DNA from: Pezicula radicicola
Lineage: Eukaryota > Ascomycota > Leotiomycetes > Helotiales > Dermateaceae
Assembly: GCA_003008705.1 (NCBI GenBank)
Contig: PDUO01000006.1
Span: 939,295 to 1,003,294, forward strand
Direction of reading: 5' to 3'
DNA length: 64,000 nt
Below, piece after piece: positions 33,938 to 46,502 of this stretch; within the stretch, counting starts at the first letter, position 1; each line of letters begins with the position of its first letter. The position numbers were made by a program, and so were the translations under genes. The notes beneath the pieces were generated by a model, which worked only from the letters and a program-made list of their open reading frames with translations, made no database searches and was not told the origin of the DNA.

Positions 33938-36900
33938 ATCGCTTGTTTGGAACAAGGTCACGATGGTAGCTGTCTAAGCTCCCAGTTCAAAAGAAGTCGA
34001 CGCAAAGTATATCGATACCGTAACATTGATGTAGTTACTCTAGAACATGGGGAAGAAACGGGTATATGGGGTTGTCAAAAAATTCAAATTTGCCAAAAGT
34101 CGACCAACATGCAACAGTTGACATTCGGGTTGATATGTACTTGGGGTCCAAAACCCGACGGTTATGATTATGAAAGAAAGTAGGCGCCAGCATCGGGTCC
34201 ACCGAGCATGGCCAACGAGTTTCTGGGATAATTAGTGGTCCTTCAAGCCCTGTAGCGATCGTAGACATGGGATGGGATATGGAATATCTAAGCGCAGTCG
34301 TTATTGGTAGATTGATCAGCAACGTGGAGAGGCCGAAAGACCCAGAGACCGATGCTCCCCTGTTGTAGGCGTCATACCCACTTGAGCTCCCCTGTGGCTG
34401 AAGGGACCTTGGAATCTTTGGCATGATTCCAGTGGCCAAACAGGAGCATCAAGGTCAGCCCTGTGGCCGTGTACCGTGTAAGTCTGCGGTAGACCCGTTG
34501 TGGCCCGTATGTGGCGGCCCAAAAGTCACTTACAGATCCCAGATGTCTGAAAGGTGCCAATTGCAGAATCCAGATGCGAGTTCGCACAGTGGTGTGGCAT
34601 CGCATTGGTTCATTTACTCCCAAGTATGCATCATGTTCATTTGTATGCGCGCTGGGGACGTTACTTCGTGCTGTCCAAGCGATATGATTGGGTCAAGGTA
34701 CGGTAGCTCAATGATTATTGGTTAGGACATTGCGGAGTTAACGTTGGCACAAGGTTGTGCTGCTAGTAAGCGATCGCTGTGCGTCCCGGAACAACATGTT
34801 CCATGGAACAGGCCATTAGCTTCTTCTTTCCACGTGAGAAACACTATAGACAAGTAAGCTTAGAACGGATTGCAAGTATACTTCAAAGCGCGGATACATA
34901 CGTGTAATACGGAGATGGAGACTTGGAGATGGTTCAATAACTTTGCCGATATAGAATGTTTGACGTGGGGGGAAGTCTTGTGGCGGCTGAGCAGTAAGGC
35001 TGATCCCAGCTCACCTCTACCCAACTTTAATCGACTTTAGCTGACAGTATTCGCTATGAAGCTCGAATGAAGCATCAACATTGAAGATGGTCTGATCTGT
35101 GGTTGGTCAGTGTATGCGAGCTTTAGTCCCAGATTAGCGTAGCGACCGCTCAAAGAAACTCGTGATCTTCTAAGTCAGGACTGGTCGCTGTTTTTAGGAA
35201 GCAAGCATCCTATTCACAGCCTTGCATTATCAAGCTCCTTACAAAGATGTCAGCATTGAGAAACATAAATAGTTTAGCTGCATCTGCAACTGCAAAATGC
35301 AATTTCAACGTTTTTCGAGTAGTATGCACGCAAAATTCGTGCCTTGGCAGGTGAATAGAAAGAGATGGTTGGTCTAGCACAGTATAACTTCGAGAACTAG
35401 AAGGTTACCTTAAAGAGATAGACGCGAGGCGGACTTGAAGACCCTGGCAGGGATCGGGAGTGGCCATGGATCGGACAACGCTAATCTAACCTCCCGCATG
35501 GTACTAAAGTCCAAACTGTGAACAAAGCAGTTGCCAAGATGATTTTCCTACGAAGGTACGGAGTACACGAGCTCAAGCTTCTTTATTTGCGATTTATAAG
35601 CCAGGGGGGTTTTACCTGTCTTGAAGAGACCAGTCAGTTTCAGCATCTATGACTCGATTAGGATAACAATGTGGTTGTAGGACATCTCGCTTTGATAAAA
35701 GAAAAAATTCGGACATAAGCTTCATCATTCTCGATGGGGAATTGACTGAATAGTGACTATACTCCGTCGCTATATGGCCCTCTAGCTGTAAGCTGCCAAC
35801 GTACAATGGTGTCGGAGAGTCTTTGAAGCGAAGGAACGGCAACATCATTGAAACTACTGTCTCCTCTTATCACTCTCTATAAGATTATACCTATAAGAGC
35901 TAAAGTCGAATCAAACGCTTCTGTTTACTGCTCTGATCCTTGGTCGACATAAGCATCCGTCCTGTGCCTGGCCTTGCCGGCACCAATGTTCTGAGCACTA
36001 TACTTTCTCCGACTTGACAAATATTGTCATTGTTAGGCTAATCCTGAGGGAAGACACTAGAAGGATTCTCACGTAAATGGTCTAGTGATTATAACTACTT
36101 TGCGAAGAAAAATGAGGAAGCTTTTGAGTCAAGTCGATAACTTCGGTAACGAAGACTAGTTCTGCATAACAAGCCTGTTGAAATGTTGTAAAGGTGGTCA
36201 TGATGATCTAGATGACGCTGATCCTCAAGCAGAATGCAGTCCTAGGTCGTTGCATCTGACACTGCATGCAGCTATAGTGGCCAAGTACTGTTGCACGATC
36301 TTCCCTTTGACAGCATTTAAGCGACGGTTACCAGGTGAAGAGCCGTGCTTGCGAGAGTGCTTCCGTAACAGACGCAAATGGAGACATTTCGGAGATTTTC
36401 CATTGCGCTTGTCAGAACTCGAGCGACTGGTTTGGGACTGGTCAAAAGCCCAGTGGCGTTAACGGCCGTATAATTCGGCCGATTCGGCTTGATAGATGTC
36501 GGATGCTGATGCGTGAAGGAAAGCAGCAGGAACTGTTCTTGGATTCGGAAACTCTTACTGCAGATTGGGTAAGCGAATATTGTAACGATGTCCTGTGCAC
36601 GTGATATGACAAAGGAATACCAAGGAGGTACCACGAGGCTGAAAGTAATACGCATCAGGTAACTTCTCATGATATGGGTGAAAAGATACATGTGGTAAGT
36701 AGGATCGAAACGCTCCTCTTGTATCTTGGCAACATACCTTCTGTTGCTTGAAATCAATTTTATTCCGTAAGCTGCTGACACACCCATTGCAAATACGATT
36801 GCGCAATTGTTCCGCAACACTTCAGCCTCGTCTTCAACTGCTGACCCAACCTCAATTGAAATATTTGCAAACCAAACGCTGGACTGATCTAGAAAATTGG

Positions 36901-36947
36901 TAAGAAGCCTCGATAAGTTCTGCAAAGTCTCTGCAACGCGGAACAAG
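33938..36947. other. 3-kb interval between divergent genes
   Basis: No gene I can support. A 217-codon frame on the - strand (36317-36970) has no recognisable domain and overlaps the start of the next gene; a 78-codon frame at 35612-35848 (-) is protein-like but isolated. Promoters of both flanking genes must be here. Confidence 0.45.
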
Positions 36948-37653
36948 ATGGCCGATCCATCGCTGTACACTTATGAGTCGCCGCTGAAAGGCTACGAAAA
37001 CGCACCCCCGCTTCCAGATGAGAAGGCTGAGGATGGGAAGAGTTATGTGAATCCTCAAACTGGGGTTCTTAGTAAGAGCTATGAGCAGTTTACTGACCCT
37101 TTGGACCGGGGCCGAAGGGGTGGTTTGTGAGTTCATTGCCTTTTCTTCGTTCGGAAGTGAATGCAAGGGCCAACACTGACATGAATCGCAGCGACATCCA
37201 TGTCTATTATTTTCAGAAGAACACGGAGCAAAAGAAATTTGCAAAGGAGTTGTGGGAGCGGATCCGGAGAGAATGTAAGATGCGCCCTACATCATTCCGC
37301 CCTGTTTTCTGCTTCATTGCTAATGTTCCAAATTCATAGTCCCAGAACTGCGTATTTACAGATTCTGGGAGGAACCAATCGGTCCTCATCCTATCGCTAT
37401 GTTTGAAGTGAATATCTTCACCCCAGCACAATTCGGCGCATTTATCCCTTGGCTCGTTATAAATCGTGGGCCACTGAGCGTTCTCGTCCATCCCAATACG
37501 GTTGACCCAGAGACGGGGGAACACGAGGAGGAGGAACGAGATCATACACAGCGAGCAACCTGGATGGGCACTCCCGTGGTGTTGGATCTAAGCATGTTCA
37601 AGAAACTGGCCGCGATTAAGGCTGCAAGGAAGGCGGAAGCGAAGGGCAGGTAG
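36948..37653 (+). CDS. DOPA 4,5-dioxygenase-family protein
   Basis: 191 aa from three exons (36948-37126, 37192-37274, 37340-37653; 576 nt). The family is named for extradiol cleavage of L-DOPA; the function of most ascomycete members is unknown. The N-terminus (MADPSLYTYESPLKGYENAP) precedes the conserved core FDIHVYYFQ, FPELRIYRFWEEPIGPHPIA, FEVNIFTPAQFGAFIPWLVI, NRGPLSVLVHPNT and DHTQRATWMG, with His residues available as metal ligands. The Lys/Ala-rich C-terminus ends KAEAKGR. Both introns are canonical and needed to keep the frame. It ends 21 bp from the convergent oxygenase gene at 37675. Confidence 0.92.
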
Positions 37654-37674
37654 CAGGCTGCCGTAAGAGGTGTA

Positions 37675-38763
37675 TTAACGGAACCACCAATTCACAGAAG
37701 CTGTCACTTCTCGCTTTCCAGTATGGGGACTTTTGATACTATGCCACCATCCTTTGGGGATGAATAGCGTATCGCCAGGTTTGATAGTAACCTCTACGCC
37801 ATCTTGTGGGTGGCTAGAGCCCCAGACAGCATCCTCGAGAGCATCTACTTCCACACCTTCCATCATCTCTTGTCCTCTGAAGCTCGCTGATGAATGCGCT
37901 CCAATGCGTTGCTGAACTTCTCGGAATATGGCTGCTCCCACCGTTGGCTTATACAGCCTCGCAACTTTCTCGCCCGCCAATTGTACAAATAAGTTAGGAT
38001 TCGGATCTTTGTGGAGAGGTGTGTATGTTGGCGGTAATCCCATCCAAATGCTTGTATCATATATATCCCCTTTCCCAGCTTCCTTAACCAAAGTAGGTGT
38101 AGGTAGGTCATCCTGGAGCTCTTTCGGTAGATCCGCTATCTGGGCTTGTGCAATGTAGAGTTGTTTAATCTGTGGGAAGTCAACAGGACGTGGCCTATAT
38201 GCTTCTAGGAAGAGAGATAGAGGCGCATCAAATCGATAGAAACGGGAGCGTGCTAATTGTTTACCCAATCCTGTCTCCGCCTCGTAAAGGAATGCCTCCA
38301 AATGGCGAGGGTGTGTTGATGGCCAATTTCGTTTGAATGCTTCAATATCCCGGGAGCCTGAGTGGATGACCGTCTCATATTGTATGATTGTATCGCCAAA
38401 GCGCGAAAGATATGCCCGTGATGGCACAATCGTATTGTGCTGTTCCCAGAGCCAGAACCATTTTATAGCCGCAGGAAGACTTTGAATAATCTCGTGTGAA
38501 GCATATACATCTGTCTGATCTGTAGTTATGAGGATGGGCCTTTCAGGAATAAAGGCTCGCTGGCGAAATTCTTCAACTTGGACTCCATTGAGAGGACTGA
38601 TGAGCTTTTCGACAGGTGTCAGGGAACATAGGTAATTGGGGTCGTTGTGCTGACGCGCGATACCAGCTTGCACTGCGTAATTTCGCGCCGTATTCGAGGT
38701 ATGAAGGCATCGGTGATATTTTGAAGGCTGAGGGAGCCTCGCAGAAGATGGGCGAGTCTGCAT
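37675..38763 (-). CDS. JmjC/cupin-8 type Fe(II)/2-oxoglutarate oxygenase, probably mitochondrial
   Basis: 362 aa, single exon. The Fe(II) facial triad is visible as HKD in LHKDPNPNLFVQLAG near residue 251 and the distal His in PKGWWHSIKS near 338; the C-terminal strand TASVNWWFR is typical of cupin_8/JmjC hydroxylases (FIH and TYW5-like group). The first 30 residues (MQTRPSSARLPQPSKYHRC) are rich in Arg and Ser without acids, as in a mitochondrial presequence. Substrate (protein, tRNA or small molecule) unknown. Convergent with the DOPA dioxygenase-like gene. Confidence 0.88.
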   Translation of the reverse strand: MQTRPSSARLPQPSKYHRCLHTSNTARNYAVQAGIARQHNDPNYLCSLTPVEKLISPLNGVQVEEFRQRAFIPERPILITTDQTDVYASHEIIQSLPAAIKWFWLWEQHNTIVPSRAYLSRFGDTIIQYETVIHSGSRDIEAFKRNWPSTHPRHLEAFLYEAETGLGKQLARSRFYRFDAPLSLFLEAYRPRPVDFPQIKQLYIAQAQIADLPKELQDDLPTPTLVKEAGKGDIYDTSIWMGLPPTYTPLHKDPNPNLFVQLAGEKVARLYKPTVGAAIFREVQQRIGAHSSASFRGQEMMEGVEVDALEDAVWGSSHPQDGVEVTIKPGDTLFIPKGWWHSIKSPHTGKREVTASVNWWFR

Positions 38764-39662
38764 ACCTAGGTACTGTTATTGTTGAGAGGCCCGGCGTTGT
38801 GGATTGATTGTACCGGACCTTAATACCTTACAGTATGTATGGAGCATTCTTTGATATTTTTGGAAGGAGTGGACGCTAGTGAGCTTGCTCCATAATTAAT
38901 TGTACAGTATGCATACGAACGGGGTCCGGTCCACACGAGTTCCATGATATATACTGGGACAGTCCATCAGATGAGTAGGTAGTCAGCCATAAGTACTAAT
39001 CCTGTGATGTTCTTCTATTACACTTTTATACTTTATATTTTACCTCATACTGTATTTGAATAGATATTCGGCTCAATACGAAATTGCCGAGTAATTAAAG
39101 GTATTCACGAAGCAAGCCTGAATACCTTCACGCTTGAGAATGTTGTAAAGCGTTCTAATAATGAGGACAAGAGCTATCCTTTCTCGCCAAACCTTCCTCA
39201 GCTTCTTTCTTCGTCTTCTCCTTCTCGCACCTCACACGACCTCGGCTCGTCATGCAGATAGATACCAAGGCCTAGTGCGGGGAATATGGGGAGAACGCCT
39301 CGGGGCTTCGGTCTGCTCCGCCAGCCAGGTGATTGGCTCAGTCGTCCACATCATGAAGCTACACCAATTTAGAGGAATCGGTGTCATGAAATCATGACAG
39401 CTCCCACGGGCAAGCTGTAAATCTCAACGCTTTTCCTACCTCCCCGTATTCCCAAATTCTCAACATACAGCAGGTGGGCCTATCAGCAGGAGATTAAAAG
39501 CTTAAGATCCTTCAACCCATGTCATAAGATGGGAAGCTATTCCGATCCAGCTTTCCAGCTCTTCCAGGAGAATGTCCGAAACACAAGCGCCGTAAGCATT
39601 TAAGCACATTGCTCCCTTTCAATTGCATCCCTTGCTGCAACATCTACATACTAACTACCAAG
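38764..39662. other. Divergent promoter region
   Basis: About 900 bp between the oxygenase (-) and the monooxygenase (+). A 78-codon frame at 39161-39397 (+) opens with a hydrophobic stretch but has no other support. CT-rich sequence near 39180-39230 and 39580-39640. Confidence 0.5.
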
Positions 39663-41875
39663 ATGTACGGCTCAACGATTCTAAGAAATCATGGATACAT
39701 CAACCAAATTGATGTCTCCTACTATCCCGTCGTTATCATCGGGGCTGGAGAGTCGGGAATTGCTATGGGTTGTCGTTTAAAAGAACAGCTGGGCTTCGAT
39801 CAGTTTCGTATCTTTGATAGACAGTCTGGCATTGGTGGAGTAAGTACCCTTGGAAAGTTTATTCCTTCGCCGTGTCCGTAGTTCAACTGTGAAGCATATC
39901 TTTGCTCATAGAATGAGTTCCTGATGCATCTAGCTACTATCTAGACATCCAACGCCCAACCTGTTCTTTGTGTAACTTATACTAATCAAATTAGACATGG
40001 TGGATCAATAGATATCCTGGCGTCGCTTGCGATGTGTGAGTACTAGATCCCAATCTGAAATAGGCTCCAACATAAACTGATTTATATACGTAGGCCTGCG
40101 ATATTTTATTCGTTTTCTTTCCACCCAAATCCTAAATGGACAACCTTCCATCCTCAGGGGCCTGAAATCGTCAAGTACCTTCAAGGCGTATGCGAGCACT
40201 ATCAAATAGTCGATAAAGTCCAACTTAATACAGACGTTACGGAGTGCAGGTGGTTAGTATCAGAAGGGGTCTGGGAGCTAAAGGTGCAACATTTTGCGGA
40301 AGGGGCTGGTGATCTTACTGAACAGGAAAGACAACAGCGAGTGGACAAGGACGGCCGAGACTCTGTATTTCTGGGACAGGAAACGGTCAGGACAAAAGTT
40401 CTGATAAGTGCCGTTGGAGGTCTCATCAATCCAAAGCCATGGCCCGAGAAGATTCCAGGCAAGGACAAATTCCAAGGAGAAATATTCCATTCGGCTCGCT
40501 GGAGATATGATGTAGATCTGAAGGACAAAGACGTAATCGTCGTTGGGACTGGATGTAGTGCTGCTCAATTTGTCCCAAGATTGACGAAGGAATACGGTGC
40601 GAAATCGGTTACTCAGTTGATGCGCTCACCACCCTGGGTTGTAAGTTATTGTCTTCCTCTGTTTTTCTTTTTCTTATGAGCTGCAGACTTACTCCCATAT
40701 CAATAGGTCCCAAGAATGGATCCGCCTCTTTTCGGAGCAGAGACATGGGAGAAATGGGGACCAGCCCTCAACACATACATACCTGGTTTCCAGAAATTCT
40801 TCAGAAACTTGACAGCAGTAGGTGCAGAATATGACTGGCGATTATTTGGATCGAAGCCATACCATGAAAAGGAGAGGAAGAAGCTCGAGAAGGAACTAAT
40901 AGCTCATATGAAGAAGACAGTCCCACAGAAGTACTGGGAAATTCTCACTCCAGATTACAGTGTGTGTTGCAAGCGGAGAATTTTCGATGCTACGTGGTTC
41001 CCCGGTTTGAACGATGCCAATATTGAACTCACTACACTTCCTCTGACAAGTCTTTCTGAAAAGTCAGTAACTCTTGGTCCTGGCCGAACCTACCCAGATC
41101 CAAATGATGCGAGCAGCTCAGCACCTACGCATGAAGTCACTATCCCAGCCGATGTTATTATTCTAGCGAACGGTTTCGAGACTACGAAATGGCTTCACCC
41201 TCTTGCTGTTTACGGAAAGAATGGCAAGACTCTTCAGGACAGGTTTGACGAACAGGGTGGTGCCTCCATGTACATGGGCACTGCTATGGACGAGTTCCCG
41301 AACTTCTTTGTAATTTTTGGACCCAACACAGCCACTGGCCACTCTTCAGTCATACTTGCTTCAGAGAACATGGTCAATCAAGCGTTGAAGTTTATCAAGC
41401 CTATAATTAAAGGAGATGTTGCTACAACTGAGATAAAAAAGCAAGCTCAAAATGAATGGACAAGGGATACTCAGAGTGCCTTGAAGAAGACGGTCTGGAA
41501 TACAGGCGGTTGCGCATCATGGTATCAAGATGAAGCTGGATGGAACTCCACTGTCTACCCGTAAGTTTTGTCTTTTATAATAAGTGGTTGTGATTGACTT
41601 ATACCAACAGGTACACTCAAATCTGGTTCACATTGAGATGCATGTTCCCAACATGGAGTGACTGGAACATCACATATACCACCAAGGGTCTCGTCAAGAA
41701 GCGCACAAAGACCCTGCTGAAGTACATCGTATTTGCTACCACAGTCCTTGGAATCTATCGCTTGAAGAAGGCCGGGAAAGATGTGACTGATATCAAGGAG
41801 TTGTTGAAGCGCTATGTCAGGATAGGCTTAATGACTGGTGCGGTCCTTTTACAGACAGTTGGGAGCAAGGTATGA
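39663..41875 (+). CDS. Class B flavin-dependent monooxygenase (BVMO-like)
   Basis: FAD/NADPH monooxygenase of about 620 aa, likely oxygenating a ketone or other lipophilic substrate. Start MYGSTILRNHGYIN at 39663 (the upstream in-frame TTG at 39609 is not used). The FAD Rossmann motif is VVIIGAGESGIAMG near residue 25. Introns follow (near 39841-39995 and 40035-40094) and rejoin as GGTWWINRYPGVACDV and PAIFYSFSFHPNPKW. The class B fingerprint is FQGEIFHSARWRYD, and the NADPH Rossmann motif VIVVGTGCSAAQF. After an intron at about 40640-40707 come VPRMDPPLFG and the second half with ANGFETTKWLHP and FFVIFGPNTATGHSS. The last exon has a hydrophobic segment (YIVFATTVLGIY), perhaps a membrane anchor. 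No pathway partner is adjacent. Confidence 0.9.
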
Positions 41876-42703
41876 GACGTCAATGTGAGCGAATAAAGTT
41901 GGGTCTCAGTTCCTAGATATTTCTATTAGATTCGGTACTTGTAATCTTCATCAATTATATCGATTCACACTCTTTACAAGCTCCTACTACTTGCCTCATT
42001 ATGCTAGGTTAATTCAACTTCCCACTTCCTTTTCTGACTTATCCTCCTGTGCTAGGCTAGGTAGAGTTCTTATATATCTTTACTCTCGCTAGTGTAGTAA
42101 TTAAAAACAAAACTAGGTGGCATCTATGATAAGTAGGTAAAAGAAAGAATGCAAAGGAAAAGAACGCCCAGATAAAGGGGGAATCAGCGCCACACTGAGA
42201 AGCCACAGTTCGGATTAACCGAATAATCCGCTTCGATCGTCGCAATATCCTCAAAAGACCCCACCTCCACGATAAACACAGCTTTTGGGGGAAAGGATAT
42301 CTTCAATAACCTCCGCGACCCCCGCGACCTCCACTGCACTCATAGGTCGCTCGACAGCTTCAAATTAGAAATATACCTCCGCTGTAGTCTACCGTTCCAG
42401 ACCAAATTTGACGAATATTGCTCGACAAGTCAGGGATAACCAGTTCGTCACAATTGCGAATTGCAACCCACGTTGCGTTGCGCCCGTTCTGCCATTTGAG
42501 GCACACACATCTCCGACTTCAGGCTGGGCCAGTTTCCTTCGCGCGAAACCAAGCCTGCCATACCCGCCGAGCAAACAGGACATCAGTCGCAATCTCAATC
42601 CCACAGGAGTCCTGAAGGACGCTTGTTTCCTAGGGCCCCTCGTTTTGACATTGGCGACAAGGCCGCGCATATTGGCTGGGGATATCACAATTACGGAAAG
42701 AAG
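41876..42703. other. Promoter/5' region of casein kinase 2 beta
   Basis: No separate gene. Overlapping open frames at 42389-42800 on both strands lie in the leader and start of the next gene and carry no family motif. Confidence 0.5.
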
Positions 42704-43777
42704 ATGTCATCCTCCTCTGGTACTCCGGAGTCATGGATCTCGTCGTTCTGCTCGTTGCTTGGCCATGAATACTTTGCGGAGATATCAGAGGATTTCATAG
42801 AGGATGATTTCAATCTGACGGGTTTACAAACACAAGTGGCCATGTACAAGGAGGCCTTGGAGGTGGGCTACATGCAAGCATTCTCCCCCAGACCTGACTA
42901 ATATGTGTTGCAGATGATCCTAGACGTCGAGCCCGAAGATGACGATGATGAAGACGATGAGGATGAGGAGGATGAGGGCGACGAATCTATCGAAGGCGAA
43001 AGCGGGATTATTAACCGACGAGCTGCAGAAAGAAGACATCACCGTATGGCTAGCGATCTGTCAATCATTGAATCCTCTGCCGAGATGCTCTACGGCCTTA
43101 TTCATCAGCGCTTCATCTGCTCCCGTGCTGGTATCCAACAAATGTCCGAGAAATACGAATTAGCGCACTTTGGTGTTTGCCCACGGACATACTGCGACCA
43201 AGTCCGTACACTTCCCGTTGGTCTATCGGATGTACCAGGCGAAGATACCGTCAAGCTCTTCTGCCCATCTTGTCTTGATGTTTACGTTCCACCCAACTCC
43301 CGCTTTCAAACCGTCGATGGTGCATTCTTTGGCCGCACCTTTGGCGCACTCTTTCTCCTCACATTCCCCGAGTACGATATTAGCAAGAAGGGCGCAGAAA
43401 CTCTAGCTAGCGATCGCGGAGCACGCGGTGCTTCGGAAAAGACTACCGGCGACGACGAAAAGATCAACGGCTTCAACGCACACAATCTAGCGCCAGGCCT
43501 TGGTCAAGGCAAGGTCTACGAACCTAAAATCTACGGCTTTAAGGTGTCTGAACGCGCTCGAAGCGGGCCACGGATGGGCTGGCTTCGAAACAGACCAGTG
43601 GACGTCACAGAACTTGATGAAGTAGCCCAGTATGAAGCTTTAGACCACCTACGAGATAGCGAAGGAGAAATTCCGGACGAGATACATATTCACATACCAG
43701 CACGAGGCGTCGCGCCACGTAGACGTAGGCGCGGCCAAGGAAGTCCAATGGAAGTAGAAGAAAAAGCAGAGCTATGA
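42704..43777 (+). CDS. ckb1: Casein kinase 2 regulatory (beta) subunit
   Basis: 340 aa from two exons (42704-42862, 42914-43777; 1,023 nt). Regulatory subunit that dimerises and activates the Ser/Thr kinase CK2. The N-terminus SWISSFCSLLGHEYFAEISE and DDFNLTGLQTQV are diagnostic. An acidic tract follows the intron (EPEDDDDEDDEDEEDEG), then AEMLYGLIHQRFICSRAGIQ and the zinc finger with CPRTYC and CPSC. The block FGRTFGALFLLTFPEYD follows, and the C-terminal extension is basic (ARGVAPRRRRRGQG). All four zinc Cys are present. The family symbol is used in ascomycetes; orthology to a particular paralogue is inferred. Confidence 0.96.
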
Positions 43778-44660
43778 GATGAACCTCAATTTTTGTTTCA
43801 AAGAGAGCAAGAAAGCAAGCAATTTGGCGTTAATGGAGGAGGGATGGTTAGAGAGAAAGAAACTTAACTTCTTCGTCCTATGTGTTACGAAACGAAGCGA
43901 TTGATATGCATTTCGGTGGCTCAATCTGTTATTTTTGCTCAGGTTCTCTTCTCTTCTCCCCTCTTCACTTCTTACAAATTTTTTTGTTTTGGAAGTCTTG
44001 TCGATAAGGAAGGACTATTCAGAATCAGAATCAACCAAGCAGAGTGTCGTTCGTCCCATCAATCATCCGAATTTCTACCCTACTATTGATTCTAGTTCTA
44101 TTTTTATCTATGTCGTTTGATCGTGATCTCCATCTATTGAACTTGTCATATTACTTCCTTTCATCTCAAGCGAAGTCAAAGTAGGTGCTAAATAATGCCA
44201 GTAATGTAATATTTCAAAATTGTTCGTCTTCTCGCTGGTAGAAAAGAAATATGTCACACCAATTAAAACACATAATCCCCCCATAGAATGCTTGTTTTCA
44301 TCCGATATCACCGTGACTTAAACCTTCATCCCAGTCACTCACTCCACTGCTCCTCTTGCGGACATTACGAACCATCTTTACAACTAACTTCGAATTCCAG
44401 GTATTTACACTCCAGATTTCCAAAAACCAATCAAAGACAAGGAATGGTTAAAACTTCTACTGCATGCCCCGAATTCAGACAACTCTTATGAATATTATGC
44501 TAATACAGATATTAATCTATAGCACTTTTCTCTTTCATCTCTATTCCATCATCACCATAAAGTCATAAACCGTAAACCATCTACCCCAACCATCCCTCGT
44601 CCTTCCTCTCCTAACAAACCTCTCTCATAACAAACCATCCTCACAGCCTTCAGCCAAACC
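43778..44660. other. Convergent 3' flanks
   Basis: Between the CK2 beta gene (+) and the DUF1989 gene (-). CT-rich and AT-rich stretches; no gene. Confidence 0.5.
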
Positions 44661-46502
44661 CTAAAGCCTCTTCTCCTGACCAAAAACAGGCATCTTAACA
44701 CCATGAACTCCCTTATAAGCAGGACTCTTACTCTCCTGCCAATCCCTCAACACACTACTCTTAACCCTATCTTCAATGTCGAATACTTTTACTCCTAAGG
44801 GTTTGCAAGTGCTTAGCATTCGCTCTGGTGCTCCTTTGCCCCAGCCGTGGACTGAGAGATCGCCGCCTGGACAGGTGGACATGGCGCATAGGAGGTCGGT
44901 TTCTGCAAAGAACGTGAAGTAATCACCTGGCTGTTGGGGAGGTTAGTGTTGTCTTGTTGTGGTGTTTTCGGGTTTTGGGATGTAAGAGAGAGATGAAGAG
45001 GACCAAGAATACAAACCTTGGCTGGTGAGGGCTCCATAAAATACTTTCCGTCCACATTCAGCCCAGTAACTTGGAAGACATTAAGGACATCATGAACATC
45101 GGATTCATTGAGACCGTATGGTATAACCGCACGGACAAGGTTGCTGTGGCATTGGAAGTCGAAGTCGGCGCCACTGAGGAGTTTGTTGACTGCAATAATT
45201 AGCTTTGTTCTCCGTATATCTAGAACCATTGGTCCCAGTCCAAGTTACTCGAGCCTAAAATGCTCGCACGCATTTCATACTGCTCAAGGAATTGGGTGAT
45301 GCTGACCGTAAGGATCACATCTTGTACCCAACAAATCATGAACGCGTCCACCAACACTGTCAACACCATAATCCTTCAGACTGTCACCCACAATCGTTGC
45401 AAGAGGTCGGAGGTAAGGCAAGTTGGACCAGAGACGGTCTCCAACTGAGACGTGTGAAGCATGCAATTGGCGGGTTCGAGCGGCCCAGAAGCGTTCGCGC
45501 GGGTTGGAGAGAGACCACATGTTTAAATCACCGACTTGGGCGCCGTAGGGGGTGGAGAGGGTGCAGAGTTGTCCTACTCTTGTGTTAGCTTTTGTTGTGA
45601 AACGTTGAAGCTAGACAAATGACTGAAAGAAGCCCTGCAAGACTGCCGTACTGAGTAACTCTACTCAACTCAAAAAGTCAAGCAGTCCCTTCTATAAAAA
45701 TTCCTTCTAGCAGATTTTGTAGGAAGCCTCCCATGATACTGAGGAGAAGAACAAACTCATTACCCCACATAAACTTCCTACATAGGACACCCCAGACATG
45801 AATTCTCCAAATAAATTGAAAATGGAGGATCCAAAGACTACTTTCTTGTGCAACGAGAACCCTCCAGAATATTTTTCAAGCTTTGCTCTCATTTTCCATA
45901 GTGGCTCGTAGATAGAGTGGGGGAATAGAGAGCAATGTTCGTTACCCATGTAATCCGAGGAAACGCAAACTGAAAAGACCAACCTTTCTTAACAACCCAA
46001 GCCTTTCCACTCCGAATCGGAATCTCAAAGTTCTGAACCAACTCCGTAGCCTTCTCGTACGAAGCACGTGCAATTCGTTCATAGAGAGCCTTATCCCCAT
46101 AAAGCACAGCACTATCACTAGCAGGGTACGCAGGATTGGGTACTCGACTAGCACCGGCCCGGGGAGTATTTGAGACGGAAGCTGCAGAAGTAACTAGCGC
46201 AGCTGCAGCAGTCGATGCAGTATTCTTGGACTCAGTGAACTTGCTGCGCTGCGGAATAGGCGCTTGCTCTTCTGTCTCGTCTTCACCAAATAGCCAGTCC
46301 CGAGCTGTTCCCTTTCTTCCACCCATACCTATGAAGGTCAGTTTTGAAACTACTTGAAAGAAGGGTATGATTCGGAAGGCAGGAGTATAGTACCGTCACC
46401 GCCAATATTGATACCCTGCTTCTTTTGAGCGTGGTTGGATTCTTGAGCATTCTTTCGACTGCCCATGCCGTCTCCGGCGATGGTGATTCCTCTGTGAGAC
46501 AT
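44661..46502 (-). CDS. DUF1989 (urea carboxylase-associated) family protein
   Basis: About 400 aa from five exons. The start is the ATG at 46502 (MSHRGITIAGDGMGSRK); the in-frame codon at 46538 is TTG. Exon 1 ends in NIGGDG; a 60-70-nt intron joins it to MGGRKGTARDWLFGEDET. A large intron (about 420 bp, 45575-45997) rejoins VVKKG to QLCTLSTPYGAQVGDLNMWS. Core motifs follow: LGTRCDPY, then after an intron of about 110 bp NKLLSGADFDFQCHSNLVRA and DVHDVLNVFQVTGLNVDGKY, then after a third short intron PGDYFTFFAETDLLCAMSTC and PGGDLSVHGWG. The Cys/His residues of CPGGD and the HxxN-type positions are those conserved in the family. The exact reaction is not known; bacterial members sit beside urea carboxylase. 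Convergent with CK2 beta. Confidence 0.88.

Noticed and set aside
34035..34439. 134-codon frame on the - strand
   Set aside because: Just upstream of a regulator start; no domain or splice link.
35440..35530. 5S rRNA-like ggcgggaggttag-type segment (- strand)
   Set aside because: Only one short block resembles 5S; the conserved internal control region and flanks are absent.
35612..35848. 78-codon frame that reads like protein
   Set aside because: No splice-linked partner exon or motif could be found on either side.
36317..36970. 217-codon open frame on the - strand
   Set aside because: No domain, no intron-linked continuation, and it overlaps the start of the DOPA dioxygenase-family gene; in a 64-kb window one frame of this length is close to chance.
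39161..39397. 78-codon frame with hydrophobic N-terminus
   Set aside because: Lies in a divergent promoter and has no other support.
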